From Pseudomonadota bacterium (lineage in GTDB: Bacteria > Desulfobacterota > Desulfarculia > Desulfarculales > Desulfarculaceae): 61,849 nucleotides of DNA. Shown one piece after another: positions 8,851 to 17,016 of this stretch. Location of the stretch: contig JAHIQI010000064.1 in NCBI GenBank assembly GCA_018902755.1, positions 1 to 61,849 on the forward strand, written 5' to 3'. Below the pieces are notes generated by a model. It was not told the DNA's origin and did no database searches. It saw nothing but the letters and a program-made list of their open reading frames with translations. Each line of letters begins with the position of its first letter. The first letter of the stretch is position 1. A program made the position numbers and the translations under genes.

Positions 8851-9294
8851 ATGAAGCTCAATGAACTCAAGCCCCCGGCTGGGGCCAAAAAAAGCCGCAA
8901 GCGCATCGGGCGCGGCCAGGGCTCGGGCACCGCGCAGACCGCGGGCAAGGGCCACAAGGGCCAGAACTCGCGCAGCGGCGGCGGAGTGCGGCCCGGCTTC
9001 GAGGGCGGCCAGATGCCCCTGCAGCGGCGTCTGCCCAAACGGGGCTTCTCCAACTACCACTTCCGCAAGAATATTGCCGAGGTGAACTTGCGCGACTTGG
9101 CCGCTTTCGAGGCCGGCAGCGTGGTGGACGCCCAGGCCCTGGCCGAGGCCGGCCTCATCAAGGGCACCTTCGACGCCATTAAGCTGTTGGGCGATGGCGA
9201 CATTCAAGTAGCTCTTACCGTCAAGGTTGACAAGATCAGCGCGGGCGCCAAGACCAAGGTCGAGGCGGCAGGCGGATCGGTGGAGTTGGTGTAA
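8851..9294 (+). CDS. rplO: 50S ribosomal protein L15
   Basis: L15 joins late in large-subunit assembly. It has 147 residues. The basic Gly-rich N-terminal half shows GRGQGSGTAQTAGKGHKGQN and RSGGGVRPGFEGGQMPLQRR. The C-terminal domain is compact. Its TAA is followed after one base by the GTG of secY, so the two genes are likely coupled. Confidence 0.97.
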   Translation: MKLNELKPPAGAKKSRKRIGRGQGSGTAQTAGKGHKGQNSRSGGGVRPGFEGGQMPLQRRLPKRGFSNYHFRKNIAEVNLRDLAAFEAGSVVDAQALAEAGLIKGTFDAIKLLGDGDIQVALTVKVDKISAGAKTKVEAAGGSVELV

Positions 9295-9295
9295 G

Positions 9296-10606
9296 GTGGC
9301 AGTCGCTGGCGTCGGCAATATGCTCAGGATTCCGGAGCTCAAGCGCCGGATTTTCTTCACGCTGATCATGCTGGCCGTGTATCGGGTGGGCTGCGCCATC
9401 CCCACGCCCGGCATTGACGCCGACGCGCTCAGCGCCTTCTTTGCCCGTTACCAGGGCACCCTGCTGGGGCTGTTCGACATGTTCAGCGGCGGGGCCCTGG
9501 AGCGCATGAGCATCTTCGCTCTGGGCATCATGCCCTACATCAGCGCCAGCATCATCCTGGAGCTGCTGACCGTGGTGGTCCCCCACCTGGCCCAACTGAA
9601 GAAGGAAGGCCAGGAGGGACGCAAGAAGATCACCCAGTACGCCCGCTACGGCACCGTGGTGTTGGCCCTGGTCCAGGGCTTCGGCATCGCGGTGGGCCTG
9701 GAATCCATGACCAGCCCCGGTGGGGCCATGGTCGTGCCCGACCCCGGTTGGGCCTTCCGGGTAATGACCATGATCACCCTGGCCGCGGGCACCGCCTTCA
9801 TTATGTGGCTGGGTGAGCAGATCACCGAGCGCGGCATCGGCAACGGCATCAGCCTGATCATCTTCGCGGGCATCGTGGCCCGCATGCCCAGCGCCATCCA
9901 CAGCACCTTCCGCATGATGAGCCTTGGCGAGATCAACATCTTCATGGTGGTGATCCTGGTCGTCATGATGATCGGGGTCATCGCGGCCATCGTTTTCGTG
10001 GAGCAGGGCCAGCGGCGGCTGCCGGTGCAGTACGCCAAGCGAGTGGTGGGACGGCGCATGTACGGCGGCCAGACCACTCACCTGCCGTTGAAGATAAACA
10101 CCTCGGGCGTTATTCCGCCCATCTTCGCCAGCTCGATCATCATGTTCCCGGCCACCATCGCCCAGTTCATCCAGATCAGCTGGGTGCAGCAGGCGGCTTC
10201 GGCCATCACCCCAGGCGGGTGGATCTACAGCCTGCTGTTCGTGGTGCTCATTTTCTTCTTCTGCTACTTCTACACGGCGGTGACCTTCAACCCCGAGGAC
10301 GTGGCGGACAACATGAAGAAGTACGGCGGCTTTATTCCGGGCATCCGCCCCGGCAAGCGCACCGCCGAATACATCGACCGGGTGCTGACCCGCATCACCC
10401 TGGGCGGCGCGGTGTACGTAAGCGCGGTCTGCGTGCTGCCCACCATCCTCATCAGCCAGTTCAACGTGCCCTTCTACTTTGGCGGCACGGCCCTGCTGAT
10501 CGTGGTGGGCGTGGCCATGGACACCATGGCCCAGATCGAGAGCCATCTCTTGCAGCGCAACTACGAAGGCTTCATGAAAAAAGGCGTGGTCAAGGGGCGG
10601 CGGTAG
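9296..10606 (+). CDS. secY: Preprotein translocase subunit SecY
   Basis: SecY is the channel of the Sec translocon in the inner membrane. It has 436 residues and about ten hydrophobic segments. Family features include IPELKRRIFFTL at the start, TPGIDADAL in the first loop, LGIMPYISASIILELL, GIGNGISLIIFAGI and, near the end, NYEGFMKKG. I chose GTG at 9296, giving MAVAGVGNMLRIPELK. It lies in the usual rplO-secY-adk-map order. Confidence 0.97.
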   Translation: MAVAGVGNMLRIPELKRRIFFTLIMLAVYRVGCAIPTPGIDADALSAFFARYQGTLLGLFDMFSGGALERMSIFALGIMPYISASIILELLTVVVPHLAQLKKEGQEGRKKITQYARYGTVVLALVQGFGIAVGLESMTSPGGAMVVPDPGWAFRVMTMITLAAGTAFIMWLGEQITERGIGNGISLIIFAGIVARMPSAIHSTFRMMSLGEINIFMVVILVVMMIGVIAAIVFVEQGQRRLPVQYAKRVVGRRMYGGQTTHLPLKINTSGVIPPIFASSIIMFPATIAQFIQISWVQQAASAITPGGWIYSLLFVVLIFFFCYFYTAVTFNPEDVADNMKKYGGFIPGIRPGKRTAEYIDRVLTRITLGGAVYVSAVCVLPTILISQFNVPFYFGGTALLIVVGVAMDTMAQIESHLLQRNYEGFMKKGVVKGRR

Positions 10607-10675
10607 CAAGCGATTGGGAGGCTTCTCTTCGGAGAAGGTTTTGTGGGGATATAAGGTTGGAGAGGGAGTGAGATA

Positions 10676-11317
10676 ATGAACCTGATTCTGTTGGGCCCTC
10701 CGGGGGCGGGCAAAGGGACCCAGGCCAAGATGCTTATCGACGCCTATGGGATACCTCAGATCAGCACCGGCGACATGCTGCGCGAGGCGGTGAAGAACCA
10801 GACCGCGCTGGGCATGGAGGCCAAAAAGTACATGGACTCCGGTCAGCTGGTGCCTGACGAGGTGGTCATCGGCCTGGCCAAGGACCGCCTCGCCAAGCCC
10901 GACTGCGAAAAAGGTTTCATGCTCGACGGCTTCCCGCGCACCGTGCCCCAGGCCGAGGCTCTGGACAAGGTCCTGGCCGGCATGGGCAAGAAGATCGACC
11001 ACGTGATCAGCATCGAGGTGCCCAACAGCGAGTTGATGGGCCGCCTGACCGGCCGCCGCACCTGCAAGGCCTGCGGCCAGGGCTTCCACGTGATGTTCGA
11101 TCCGCCCAAGGTTGAGGGCGTGTGCGACAAGTGCGGCGGCGAGCTGTACCAGCGCGATGATGATAACGAAGAGACGGTGGGCAACCGGCTGAAGGTCTAC
11201 GGATCCCAGACCGAGCCGCTCATCGACTACTACAAGGCCAAAGGCCTGCTGCGCCCCATCGACGGTGTGGGCGGCATGGGCGAGATCCTGGATCGCATAA
11301 AGGCGGTTTTGGGTTAA
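10676..11317 (+). CDS. adk: Adenylate kinase, zinc-LID form
   Basis: This enzyme catalyses reversible phosphoryl transfer between ATP and AMP in the cytoplasm. It has 213 residues with a P-loop GPPGAGKGTQ at residues 7-16, the AMP-site DGFPRT around 84-89, and a long LID domain. The LID carries four cysteines (C130, C133, C150, C153) that should bind zinc. The gene is in the common position between secY and map. Confidence 0.98.
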   Translation: MNLILLGPPGAGKGTQAKMLIDAYGIPQISTGDMLREAVKNQTALGMEAKKYMDSGQLVPDEVVIGLAKDRLAKPDCEKGFMLDGFPRTVPQAEALDKVLAGMGKKIDHVISIEVPNSELMGRLTGRRTCKACGQGFHVMFDPPKVEGVCDKCGGELYQRDDDNEETVGNRLKVYGSQTEPLIDYYKAKGLLRPIDGVGGMGEILDRIKAVLG

Positions 11318-11346
11318 ACCGCGGCCGGAGCGGGACAAAGAGCGGC

Positions 11347-12093
11347 ATGATCGTTCTTAAAACTCCGGTCGAGATCGAGCTGATGGCCCAGGCCAACCGT
11401 TTGGTGGCCGAGGTGCTCGGAGCGGTCAAGGCGGAGGTAAAGCCCGGGGTGACCACGGCTCACCTGGACGCAATGGCCGAGGCCATGTGCCGGGACGCCG
11501 GGGCGAAACCCGGATTCAAGGGCTACCACGGGTATAAGTACAGCCTGTGCTGCTCGGTGAATAGCGAGGTCGTGCACGGCTTCCCGCGCTCGGATCCTCT
11601 CAGGGAGGGAGACATCCTCTCGGTGGATTTCGGGGCGGTTTTGAACGGCTTCAACGGCGACGCGGCCATGACCATCGCCGTGGGCCGCATAAGCGAAGAG
11701 GCCCAAAAGCTGATGGACGCCACCGAGCGATCCCTGGCCGCGGGAATCGAGCTGATGAGGCCGGGTAACCGCCTGGGTGATGTCTCGGCGGCGGTGCAGA
11801 AGGTGGTGGAAGACGCCGGATTCAGCGTGGTCCGCCAGTTCGTGGGCCACGGCATCGGGCGGGCCCTGCACGAAGACCCCCAAGTGCCCAATTTCGGCAA
11901 GGCCGGGCGCGGGGTGGAGCTTAAACCCGGATTGGTGTTGGCCATAGAGCCTATGGTCAACGTTGGCGGGTACGAAGTGAAAATATTGGCCGATGGCTGG
12001 ACGGCGGTCACCGCTGACGGTAAACTTTCGGCCCACTTTGAACACACCGTGGCCGTCACCGAGGACGGTCCGCGAATACTGAGCCTGCCCTAA
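11347..12093 (+). CDS. map: Methionine aminopeptidase, type I
   Basis: It removes the initiator methionine from nascent proteins. It has 248 residues, the usual type I length without an N-terminal extension. The metal ligands are in context: SVDFGA and GFNGDAAMT (two Asp), GHGIGRALHEDP (His), AIEPMVN (Glu) and FEHTVAV (Glu). The gene is 29 bp after adk. An 89-bp gap separates it from rpmJ, and infA is not there. Confidence 0.98.
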   Translation: MIVLKTPVEIELMAQANRLVAEVLGAVKAEVKPGVTTAHLDAMAEAMCRDAGAKPGFKGYHGYKYSLCCSVNSEVVHGFPRSDPLREGDILSVDFGAVLNGFNGDAAMTIAVGRISEEAQKLMDATERSLAAGIELMRPGNRLGDVSAAVQKVVEDAGFSVVRQFVGHGIGRALHEDPQVPNFGKAGRGVELKPGLVLAIEPMVNVGGYEVKILADGWTAVTADGKLSAHFEHTVAVTEDGPRILSLP

Positions 12094-12182
12094 CGGGCAG
12101 GGATAACTGGAGGCCGGAGGCAGGATCAGGGGTTGGCAAGGCCCTTGAGCAGCCGGCATGGCTTGTAAAGAGAGATGGTCCC

Positions 12183-12299
12183 ATGAAGGTTCGGGCATCG
12201 GTCAAGCGCATCTGCAAGGACTGCAAGATCATCAAGCGTGCTGGAGTGGTGCGGGTGATTTGCAAGAAGAATCCGCGTCACAAGCAGCGTCAAGGTTAG
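12183..12299 (+). CDS. rpmJ: 50S ribosomal protein L36
   Basis: L36 is a 38-residue zinc-ribbon protein of the large subunit. It reads KVRASVKRICKDCKIIKRAG at the start and ends with RHKQRQG. The three cysteines and one histidine that bind zinc are all present (C11, C14, C27, H32). It lies between map and rpsM as expected. Confidence 0.96.
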   Translation: MKVRASVKRICKDCKIIKRAGVVRVICKKNPRHKQRQG

Positions 12300-12310
12300 G
12301 GAGGATAGGC

Positions 12311-12682
12311 GTGGCCAGAATTTCAGGCATCGACCTACCGCGCAATAAGCGCATCGAGATCGCGCTGACCTACATTTATGGTATAGGCCACACCTCGGCT
12401 GCCAAGATCTTGGCTGAGAGTGGGGTTGATCCCGCCACCAGGGCCGGAGAGCTGACCGACGAAGAGATAAACAACATTCGTCTGGTTATCGACCACGCCT
12501 ATAAGGTGGAGGGCGACCTGCGGCGCGAGATCTCCATGAACATCAAGCGCCTAATGGACTTGGGCTGCTACCGGGGCCTTAGGCACCGCCGCGGTCTGCC
12601 GGTCAACGGCCAACGCACCCGGACCAACGCCCGCACCCGTAAGGGCCCCAGCCGGGCGGTCATGGGCAAGAGGAAGAAGTAA
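12311..12682 (+). CDS. rpsM: 30S ribosomal protein S13
   Basis: S13 lies in the small-subunit head and contacts L5 and P-site tRNA. It has 123 residues with ARISGIDLPRNKRIEIALTY and the C-terminal GLRHRRGLPVNGQRTRTNAR. The GTG at 12311 gives the conserved start. rpsK follows directly with no gap. Confidence 0.97.
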   Translation: MARISGIDLPRNKRIEIALTYIYGIGHTSAAKILAESGVDPATRAGELTDEEINNIRLVIDHAYKVEGDLRREISMNIKRLMDLGCYRGLRHRRGLPVNGQRTRTNARTRKGPSRAVMGKRKK

Positions 12683-13078
12683 ATGGCCAAAGCGGTGAAA
12701 AAAGGCGTCCGCAAGCGCAAGGAAAAAAAGAACATCCCCAACGGGGTGGTTCATATCCAATCCACTTTCAACAACACGGTGATCACCATTACCGATCCCC
12801 AGGGGAACACCGTGGCGTGGTCCAGCAGTGGTGTGCAGGGCTTCAAGGGCTCGCGCAAGTCCACTCCCTTCGCGGCCCAGCTGGCCGCCGAGGATGCCGG
12901 CAAGAAAGCCATGGACAACGGCATGCGTACTGTTGAGGTGGAGGTCAAGGGGCCTGGTTCGGGGCGCGAGGCCGCGCTTCGGGCTCTGGGCAACGTTGGC
13001 TTCAACGTAACTGTCATCCGCGACGTAACCCCCGTTCCCCACAACGGCTGCCGCCCCCCCAAACGGCGCCGGGTGTAG
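12683..13078 (+). CDS. rpsK: 30S ribosomal protein S11
   Basis: S11 is on the platform of the small subunit. It has 131 residues with VVHIQSTFNNTVITITDPQG, the KSTPFAAQLAAEDAGKKAM stretch and the C-terminal VTPVPHNGCRPPKRRRV. Its ATG starts on the base after the rpsM stop, so translation is probably coupled. Confidence 0.98.
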   Translation: MAKAVKKGVRKRKEKKNIPNGVVHIQSTFNNTVITITDPQGNTVAWSSSGVQGFKGSRKSTPFAAQLAAEDAGKKAMDNGMRTVEVEVKGPGSGREAALRALGNVGFNVTVIRDVTPVPHNGCRPPKRRRV

Positions 13079-13116
13079 TGGGTCTGGGTCACCGCTAGCG
13101 ACACGGAGGAGCTATT

Positions 13117-13743
13117 TTGGCTCGATACCGAGGTTCAGTGTGCCGGCTTTGCCGCCGCGAGGTTCAAAAGCTCTATCTTAAGGGCGACCGCTGCTTCAGC
13201 GATAAATGCGCCGTGGAGCGCCGCGCCTTCCCTCCGGGGCAGCACGGCCAGCGCCGCAGCAAGACCAGCGACTACGGTCTGCAGCTGAGGGAGAAGCAAA
13301 AGGTCCGCCGCATGTACGGCCTGGCCGAGGGTCAGTTCAAGCTGACCTACAAGCGCGCCGCCCGCATGCACGGCGTCACGGGTCACAACCTGCTTATGCT
13401 CCTGGAGCTCAGGCTGGACAACGTGGCCTACCGTCTTGGCTTCGCCGGAAGCCGGGCCCAGGCTCGTCACTGGGTGCGTCACGGCCACATCACCATCAAC
13501 GGTACCCGGGTGGACATCCCCTCCGCGAGGGTGAAGCCCGGCGACGTGGTGGCGATTAAGGACGGCAGCCGCGAGATCGCCCAGCTCAAGCAGTCCCTGG
13601 AAGCAGTGGCGCGGCGTACCGTGCCCGGATGGCTGGAGCTGGAGGCCGACAAATTCAGGGGTACGGTCAAAGCGCTGCCCAACCGCGAAGAGCTGACCAT
13701 CCCCATGCAGGAGCAGCTCATCGTGGAGCTGTACTCCCGCTAG
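13117..13743 (+). CDS. rpsD: 30S ribosomal protein S4, zinc form
   Basis: S4 is a primary 16S rRNA binder, and in some bacteria it represses the alpha operon. It has 208 residues. The N-terminal CRLC and, after 13 residues, CFSDKC supply a four-cysteine zinc site. The S4 RNA-binding domain includes RLDNVAYRLGFAGSRAQARH and GHITINGTRVDIPS. The start is TTG after GGAGG. Confidence 0.97.
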   Translation: MARYRGSVCRLCRREVQKLYLKGDRCFSDKCAVERRAFPPGQHGQRRSKTSDYGLQLREKQKVRRMYGLAEGQFKLTYKRAARMHGVTGHNLLMLLELRLDNVAYRLGFAGSRAQARHWVRHGHITINGTRVDIPSARVKPGDVVAIKDGSREIAQLKQSLEAVARRTVPGWLELEADKFRGTVKALPNREELTIPMQEQLIVELYSR

Positions 13744-13759
13744 CAGTTAGAGAGAGGTC

Positions 13760-14767
13760 ATGGAGAGAAACTGGAGAGAACTCATCAGGCCGTCGCGCCT
13801 GGAGGTGGACGAAGAAACCCACACCCAGTACTACGGCAAGTTCTCCTGCGAGCCGCTGGAGCGTGGCTTCGGCCATACCATCGGCAACGCCATCAGGCGC
13901 ATCCTGATCTCATCCTTGCAGGGGGCGGCCATAACCAATGTGCGCATGGATGGGGTGCTGCACGAGTTCTCCACCATCAATGGTGTGATGGAGGACGTCA
14001 GCGACATCATCCTCAACCTGAAGGGTGTGCGCCTGAAGTACCTGGGCCACGATCCGGCGATGATGCACATCGACGCCAAGGGCGAGGGCGTGGTCACTGC
14101 TGGTGACATCCAAGCCCCCCCGGACGTGGAGATTCTAAACCCCGAGCACCCGGTGGCCACTCTGGGACCGGACGGCAGCCTCAGAGCCGAATTGACGGTG
14201 AAGACCGGCAAGGGCTACGTGACCGCCGACCGCAACAAGAGCGAGGAAGACCCCATCGGGGTGGTGCCTCTGGACGCGGCCTTCAGCCCCATCGTGAAGG
14301 TCAACTACGTGGTGACCCAAGCCCGCGTGGCCCAGATCACCGACTATGACAAGCTGACCCTGGAGGTTTTCACCAACGGGGCGGTTTGGCCCGAGGATGC
14401 GGTGGCCTACGCGGCCAAGATCCTCAAGGAGCAACTGAGCATCTTCATCAACTTCCAGGAGGAGCCTGAGCCCCACCATGAGGAGTCGGTGGAGGAGCCC
14501 ACGCTCAACGACAACCTCTTCCGCACCGTGGACGAGCTGGAGTTGAGCGTGCGCAGCGCCAATTGCCTTAAGAACGCCGACATCAAGTACATCGGCGAGT
14601 TGGTGCAAAAAACCGAGTCCGAGATGCTCAAAACCAAGAACTTTGGCCGCAAGTCCTTGAACGAGATCAAGGAAATGCTGGTAGAGATGGGCCTGAGCCT
14701 GGGCATGGGCGGCTTGGACGACTTCCCCAGCCGGGAAGAACTCGAGGCGAGGACGAAGGAAAAATGA
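13760..14767 (+). CDS. rpoA: RNA polymerase alpha subunit
   Basis: RpoA nucleates RNA polymerase assembly and contacts promoter UP elements and activators. It has 335 residues. The N-terminal domain includes EPLERGFGHTIGNAIRRIL, and the C-terminal domain includes VRSANCLKNADIKYIGELV and TKNFGRKSLNEIKEML. The stop overlaps the rplQ start by four bases (ATGA). Confidence 0.98.
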   Translation: MERNWRELIRPSRLEVDEETHTQYYGKFSCEPLERGFGHTIGNAIRRILISSLQGAAITNVRMDGVLHEFSTINGVMEDVSDIILNLKGVRLKYLGHDPAMMHIDAKGEGVVTAGDIQAPPDVEILNPEHPVATLGPDGSLRAELTVKTGKGYVTADRNKSEEDPIGVVPLDAAFSPIVKVNYVVTQARVAQITDYDKLTLEVFTNGAVWPEDAVAYAAKILKEQLSIFINFQEEPEPHHEESVEEPTLNDNLFRTVDELELSVRSANCLKNADIKYIGELVQKTESEMLKTKNFGRKSLNEIKEMLVEMGLSLGMGGLDDFPSREELEARTKEK

Positions 14768-15132
14768 GACACGGTAAAGACAATCGCAGGCTTTCGCGCA
14801 CCACGTCCCATCGCAAGGCCATGCTGCGCAATATGGTCACCTCGCTGTTCGAGCACGAGAAAATCGAGACCACCGAGGCCAAGGCCAAAGAGCTAAAGCG
14901 CATAGCTGAAAAGATGATCACGCTGGCCAAGCGGGGCGATCTGCACGCCCGCCGCCAGGTGGAAGCTTATGTCCACAACCACAAGATCTGCAGCAAGCTC
15001 TTCGACGACGGCAAGACCCGCTTCAGCAGCCGTCAGGGCGGCTACGTCCGCGTGCTGCCCACCCGGGTGCGCCGGGGCGACGCCGCCTCCATGGCCATGG
15101 TGGAACTGGTCGACGAGAGCGCGGCCAAGTAG
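14764..15132 (+). CDS. rplQ: 50S ribosomal protein L17
   Basis: L17 lies near the tunnel exit. It has 122 residues and opens RHGKDNRRLSRTTSHRKAML, with FEHEKIETTEAKAKELK following. It is the last gene of the superoperon. A strong terminator lies 31 bp after its stop. Confidence 0.98.
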   Translation: MRHGKDNRRLSRTTSHRKAMLRNMVTSLFEHEKIETTEAKAKELKRIAEKMITLAKRGDLHARRQVEAYVHNHKICSKLFDDGKTRFSSRQGGYVRVLPTRVRRGDAASMAMVELVDESAAK

Positions 15133-15163
15133 CCGCACCGCCCGCGCCAAGTAAGTAGTGCTG

Positions 15164-15197
15164 GTGAGGTCCTCCTTCGGGAGGGCCTCACTTTTTT
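15164..15197 (+). terminator. Rho-independent terminator of the ribosomal superoperon
   Basis: A 12-position stem (GTGAGGTCCTCC against GGAGGGCCTCAC, one mismatched pair) closes a UUCG-type tetraloop and is followed at once by six T. It lies 31 bp after rplQ and marks the end of the S10-spc-alpha run. Confidence 0.93.
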
Positions 15198-15204
15198 GCT
15201 TTGT

Positions 15205-15324
15205 CGGCTGCGCCAGGCGACGCATGGCTGCGCCCACGGCGTCACTCGGTCCTCGGCGTAGGTAGACTACGCCTGCGTCCCTCGTTCGCGTGCCGCCTTG
15301 CCCTGCGCCGCCTGGCTGTGCCGG
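15205..15324. repeat. Dispersed inverted-repeat element, copy R1
   Basis: This is one of six related elements of about 120 bp in this window. The ends pair (CGGC-TGC-GCCAGGCG against CGCCTGGC-TGT-GCCGG). The centre forms a perfect 7-bp stem, GGCGTAG at 15255-15261 with CTACGCC at 15267-15273. It lies between the convergent rplQ and the minus-strand membrane protein gene, just past the terminator. No open frame in it looks coding. Confidence 0.85.
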
Positions 15325-15413
15325 TTGGCGTTGGCCTGAACCAAGAGGGGCCAACCATCGCAAGGCAGCGCAGCCGCCGGTTTACTGTTCAGCCGTATTC
15401 GGGAAAATCAAGA

Positions 15414-16967
15414 TCAGTATAAGAAGACTTTGCGCAGAACCAGGGTGACCGGCGGCTTGCCCGGCGGGTTCTTGTAGAGATAGCGCAGGCGCACGCTGGT
15501 CAGGCGCTCCACCCGGCGGCCCAGGTACAGGCCGGTGAAGTAGTCGTGGGCCATGAAGGCCTCGCCGCTGGCGGTGTAGACGATCCAGGTGGAGGCCAGG
15601 CGCGCCGGCCGGTGGCCCGCATCCAGGCTCATCTCGCGCTTGTCCAGGTCCCACTCCGCCGTGTCGATGCCCGCCCGCAGCTGGTAGATGTGGGGCAGGT
15701 CCTGCTCGTCGGTGGCGATGAGTTGGGCCACCACCTGCCCCTGCTCCACCTGGGCCCCATCGCTCAAGAGGCTGATAACGAAAACCCGGCTGAGGTTGCT
15801 GAGCCAGGTGGGCGGCTTGAACTCTATCTCCGGGTTGTGGGGCCCCAGCACCGTCTCCTCGCGCAAGAGCACCGCCCGGGCTCCGTCGGCGAAGTAGGAG
15901 GGCAGGTGGGCGTTGGCCGGAGGCTGCATGAGCAGGAAGGGGCTCAGCGCGGCCAACAGCACCAGCACCGAGCAGAAGATGCCCACCACCTTGCGGTCGC
16001 GGCCCAGGCGGGGGCTGTCGCTGCGGCCCAAGAGCGGCTGGGCGTACTCGGCCAACAGCCCCACGCAGGTGACCATGAAGGCTCCCAGGCCCACCGCCCT
16101 GAGCCAGATGGCGTCGGTAAACATGGCTCCCACCCGGGGGTACCACCAGGCCGCGGCCAGTGTGACCGCCGCGCCCACGCCCCACCAAATCAGCATTAGG
16201 CCGCGCAACAGCCAGTAGAAGGAAAGGGGGCGGGTCTGTTCGCCCTGTTCAGGGTGATGGATGGCGGCGCGGCGGGCGCGGGGGCTCAAAAGGCGCAGGG
16301 CGGCCAGGCCCACCAGTATGGCGCACACCGCGGCCAGGGGCGCCAGGGGCAGCCAGCTGACCGCCAGGGCCGGGCCGGGGCCCCGGCCCACGGCCAGGAA
16401 GATGATCCAAGCCAGGCGGCGGTCGCCGCCCAACAGGCGCACCACCGGCAGAGTGGCCCCGGCTATGCCTCCCCACAGGGCGGCGGAGGCCAGGGGCATC
16501 CACATCGCGCCTGCGGGCGGGGGCCACAAGGCGGTGAGGTCGGGCCGCACCCAGGGCAAGATGAGTAGGCAGGCGGCGAAAGCAATGGCCGCCCCGGCCA
16601 GCATGGCCAGAAGCTCGCCCTCGGGGCGGGCGCTTATCTCGCTGCGTAGGCGCAGGGTCAGGCTGGCCAGGCTGAGGGTGACTCCGCCCAGATAGACTAT
16701 GCCCAACCATAGCTTGTAGTTGCCCAGGCCCAAGGAGCCGGCCAGCAGGATGACGAACACCACCCCCAGGCCCAGGGCGGCCGAGGAGCAGGTGCCCGCC
16801 CGGAGCAGGTGGTGGGCGTCGTCGCCCCGGGGTTGGGGCCACAGGGCCCGCCAGGCCGCCCCCAGGCCCAGGGTCAAAAGCCAGCCCAGGGAAAACCACA
16901 CCTGCTCGTGCCCCAGGCGCGGCAGATCCAGGCGGGGCCACAGCCACCACACCGAACCGGCCACCAC
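15414..16967 (-). CDS. Multi-pass membrane protein of unknown function in the polysaccharide operon
   Basis: I do not recognise this family. The protein has at least 517 residues. About nine or ten hydrophobic segments fill residues 1-340, followed by a soluble C-terminal part of about 175 residues, probably extracytoplasmic. It is the last gene of the polysaccharide operon and overlaps or abuts the upstream glycosyltransferase. The start is unclear. The frame stays open upstream, and the best ribosome site, AGGAGG at 17034-17039, is followed only by CTG codons at 17024-17030, so a CTG start is possible. A GTG at 16967 is the first standard start. A role in polysaccharide assembly is inferred from position only. 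Confidence 0.75.
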   Translation of the reverse strand: MVAGSVWWLWPRLDLPRLGHEQVWFSLGWLLTLGLGAAWRALWPQPRGDDAHHLLRAGTCSSAALGLGVVFVILLAGSLGLGNYKLWLGIVYLGGVTLSLASLTLRLRSEISARPEGELLAMLAGAAIAFAACLLILPWVRPDLTALWPPPAGAMWMPLASAALWGGIAGATLPVVRLLGGDRRLAWIIFLAVGRGPGPALAVSWLPLAPLAAVCAILVGLAALRLLSPRARRAAIHHPEQGEQTRPLSFYWLLRGLMLIWWGVGAAVTLAAAWWYPRVGAMFTDAIWLRAVGLGAFMVTCVGLLAEYAQPLLGRSDSPRLGRDRKVVGIFCSVLVLLAALSPFLLMQPPANAHLPSYFADGARAVLLREETVLGPHNPEIEFKPPTWLSNLSRVFVISLLSDGAQVEQGQVVAQLIATDEQDLPHIYQLRAGIDTAEWDLDKREMSLDAGHRPARLASTWIVYTASGEAFMAHDYFTGLYLGRRVERLTSVRLRYLYKNPPGKPPVTLVLRKVFLY

Positions 16968-17016
16968 CAGGGCCAGGGCGGTTTCCAGGAGCCATCCGCC
17001 CAGGCGATTTTTGTTC

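Noticed and set aside
9236..11338. A 700-codon open frame antisense to secY and adk
   Set aside because: It is a mirror of high-GC coding sequence on the other strand, has His/Gly/Ala-rich low-complexity translation, and overlaps two certain genes.
15205..15324. R1 as a CRISPR or tRNA-like element
   Set aside because: There is no repeat-spacer periodicity, no cloverleaf and no CCA end. The structure is one long imperfect hairpin.
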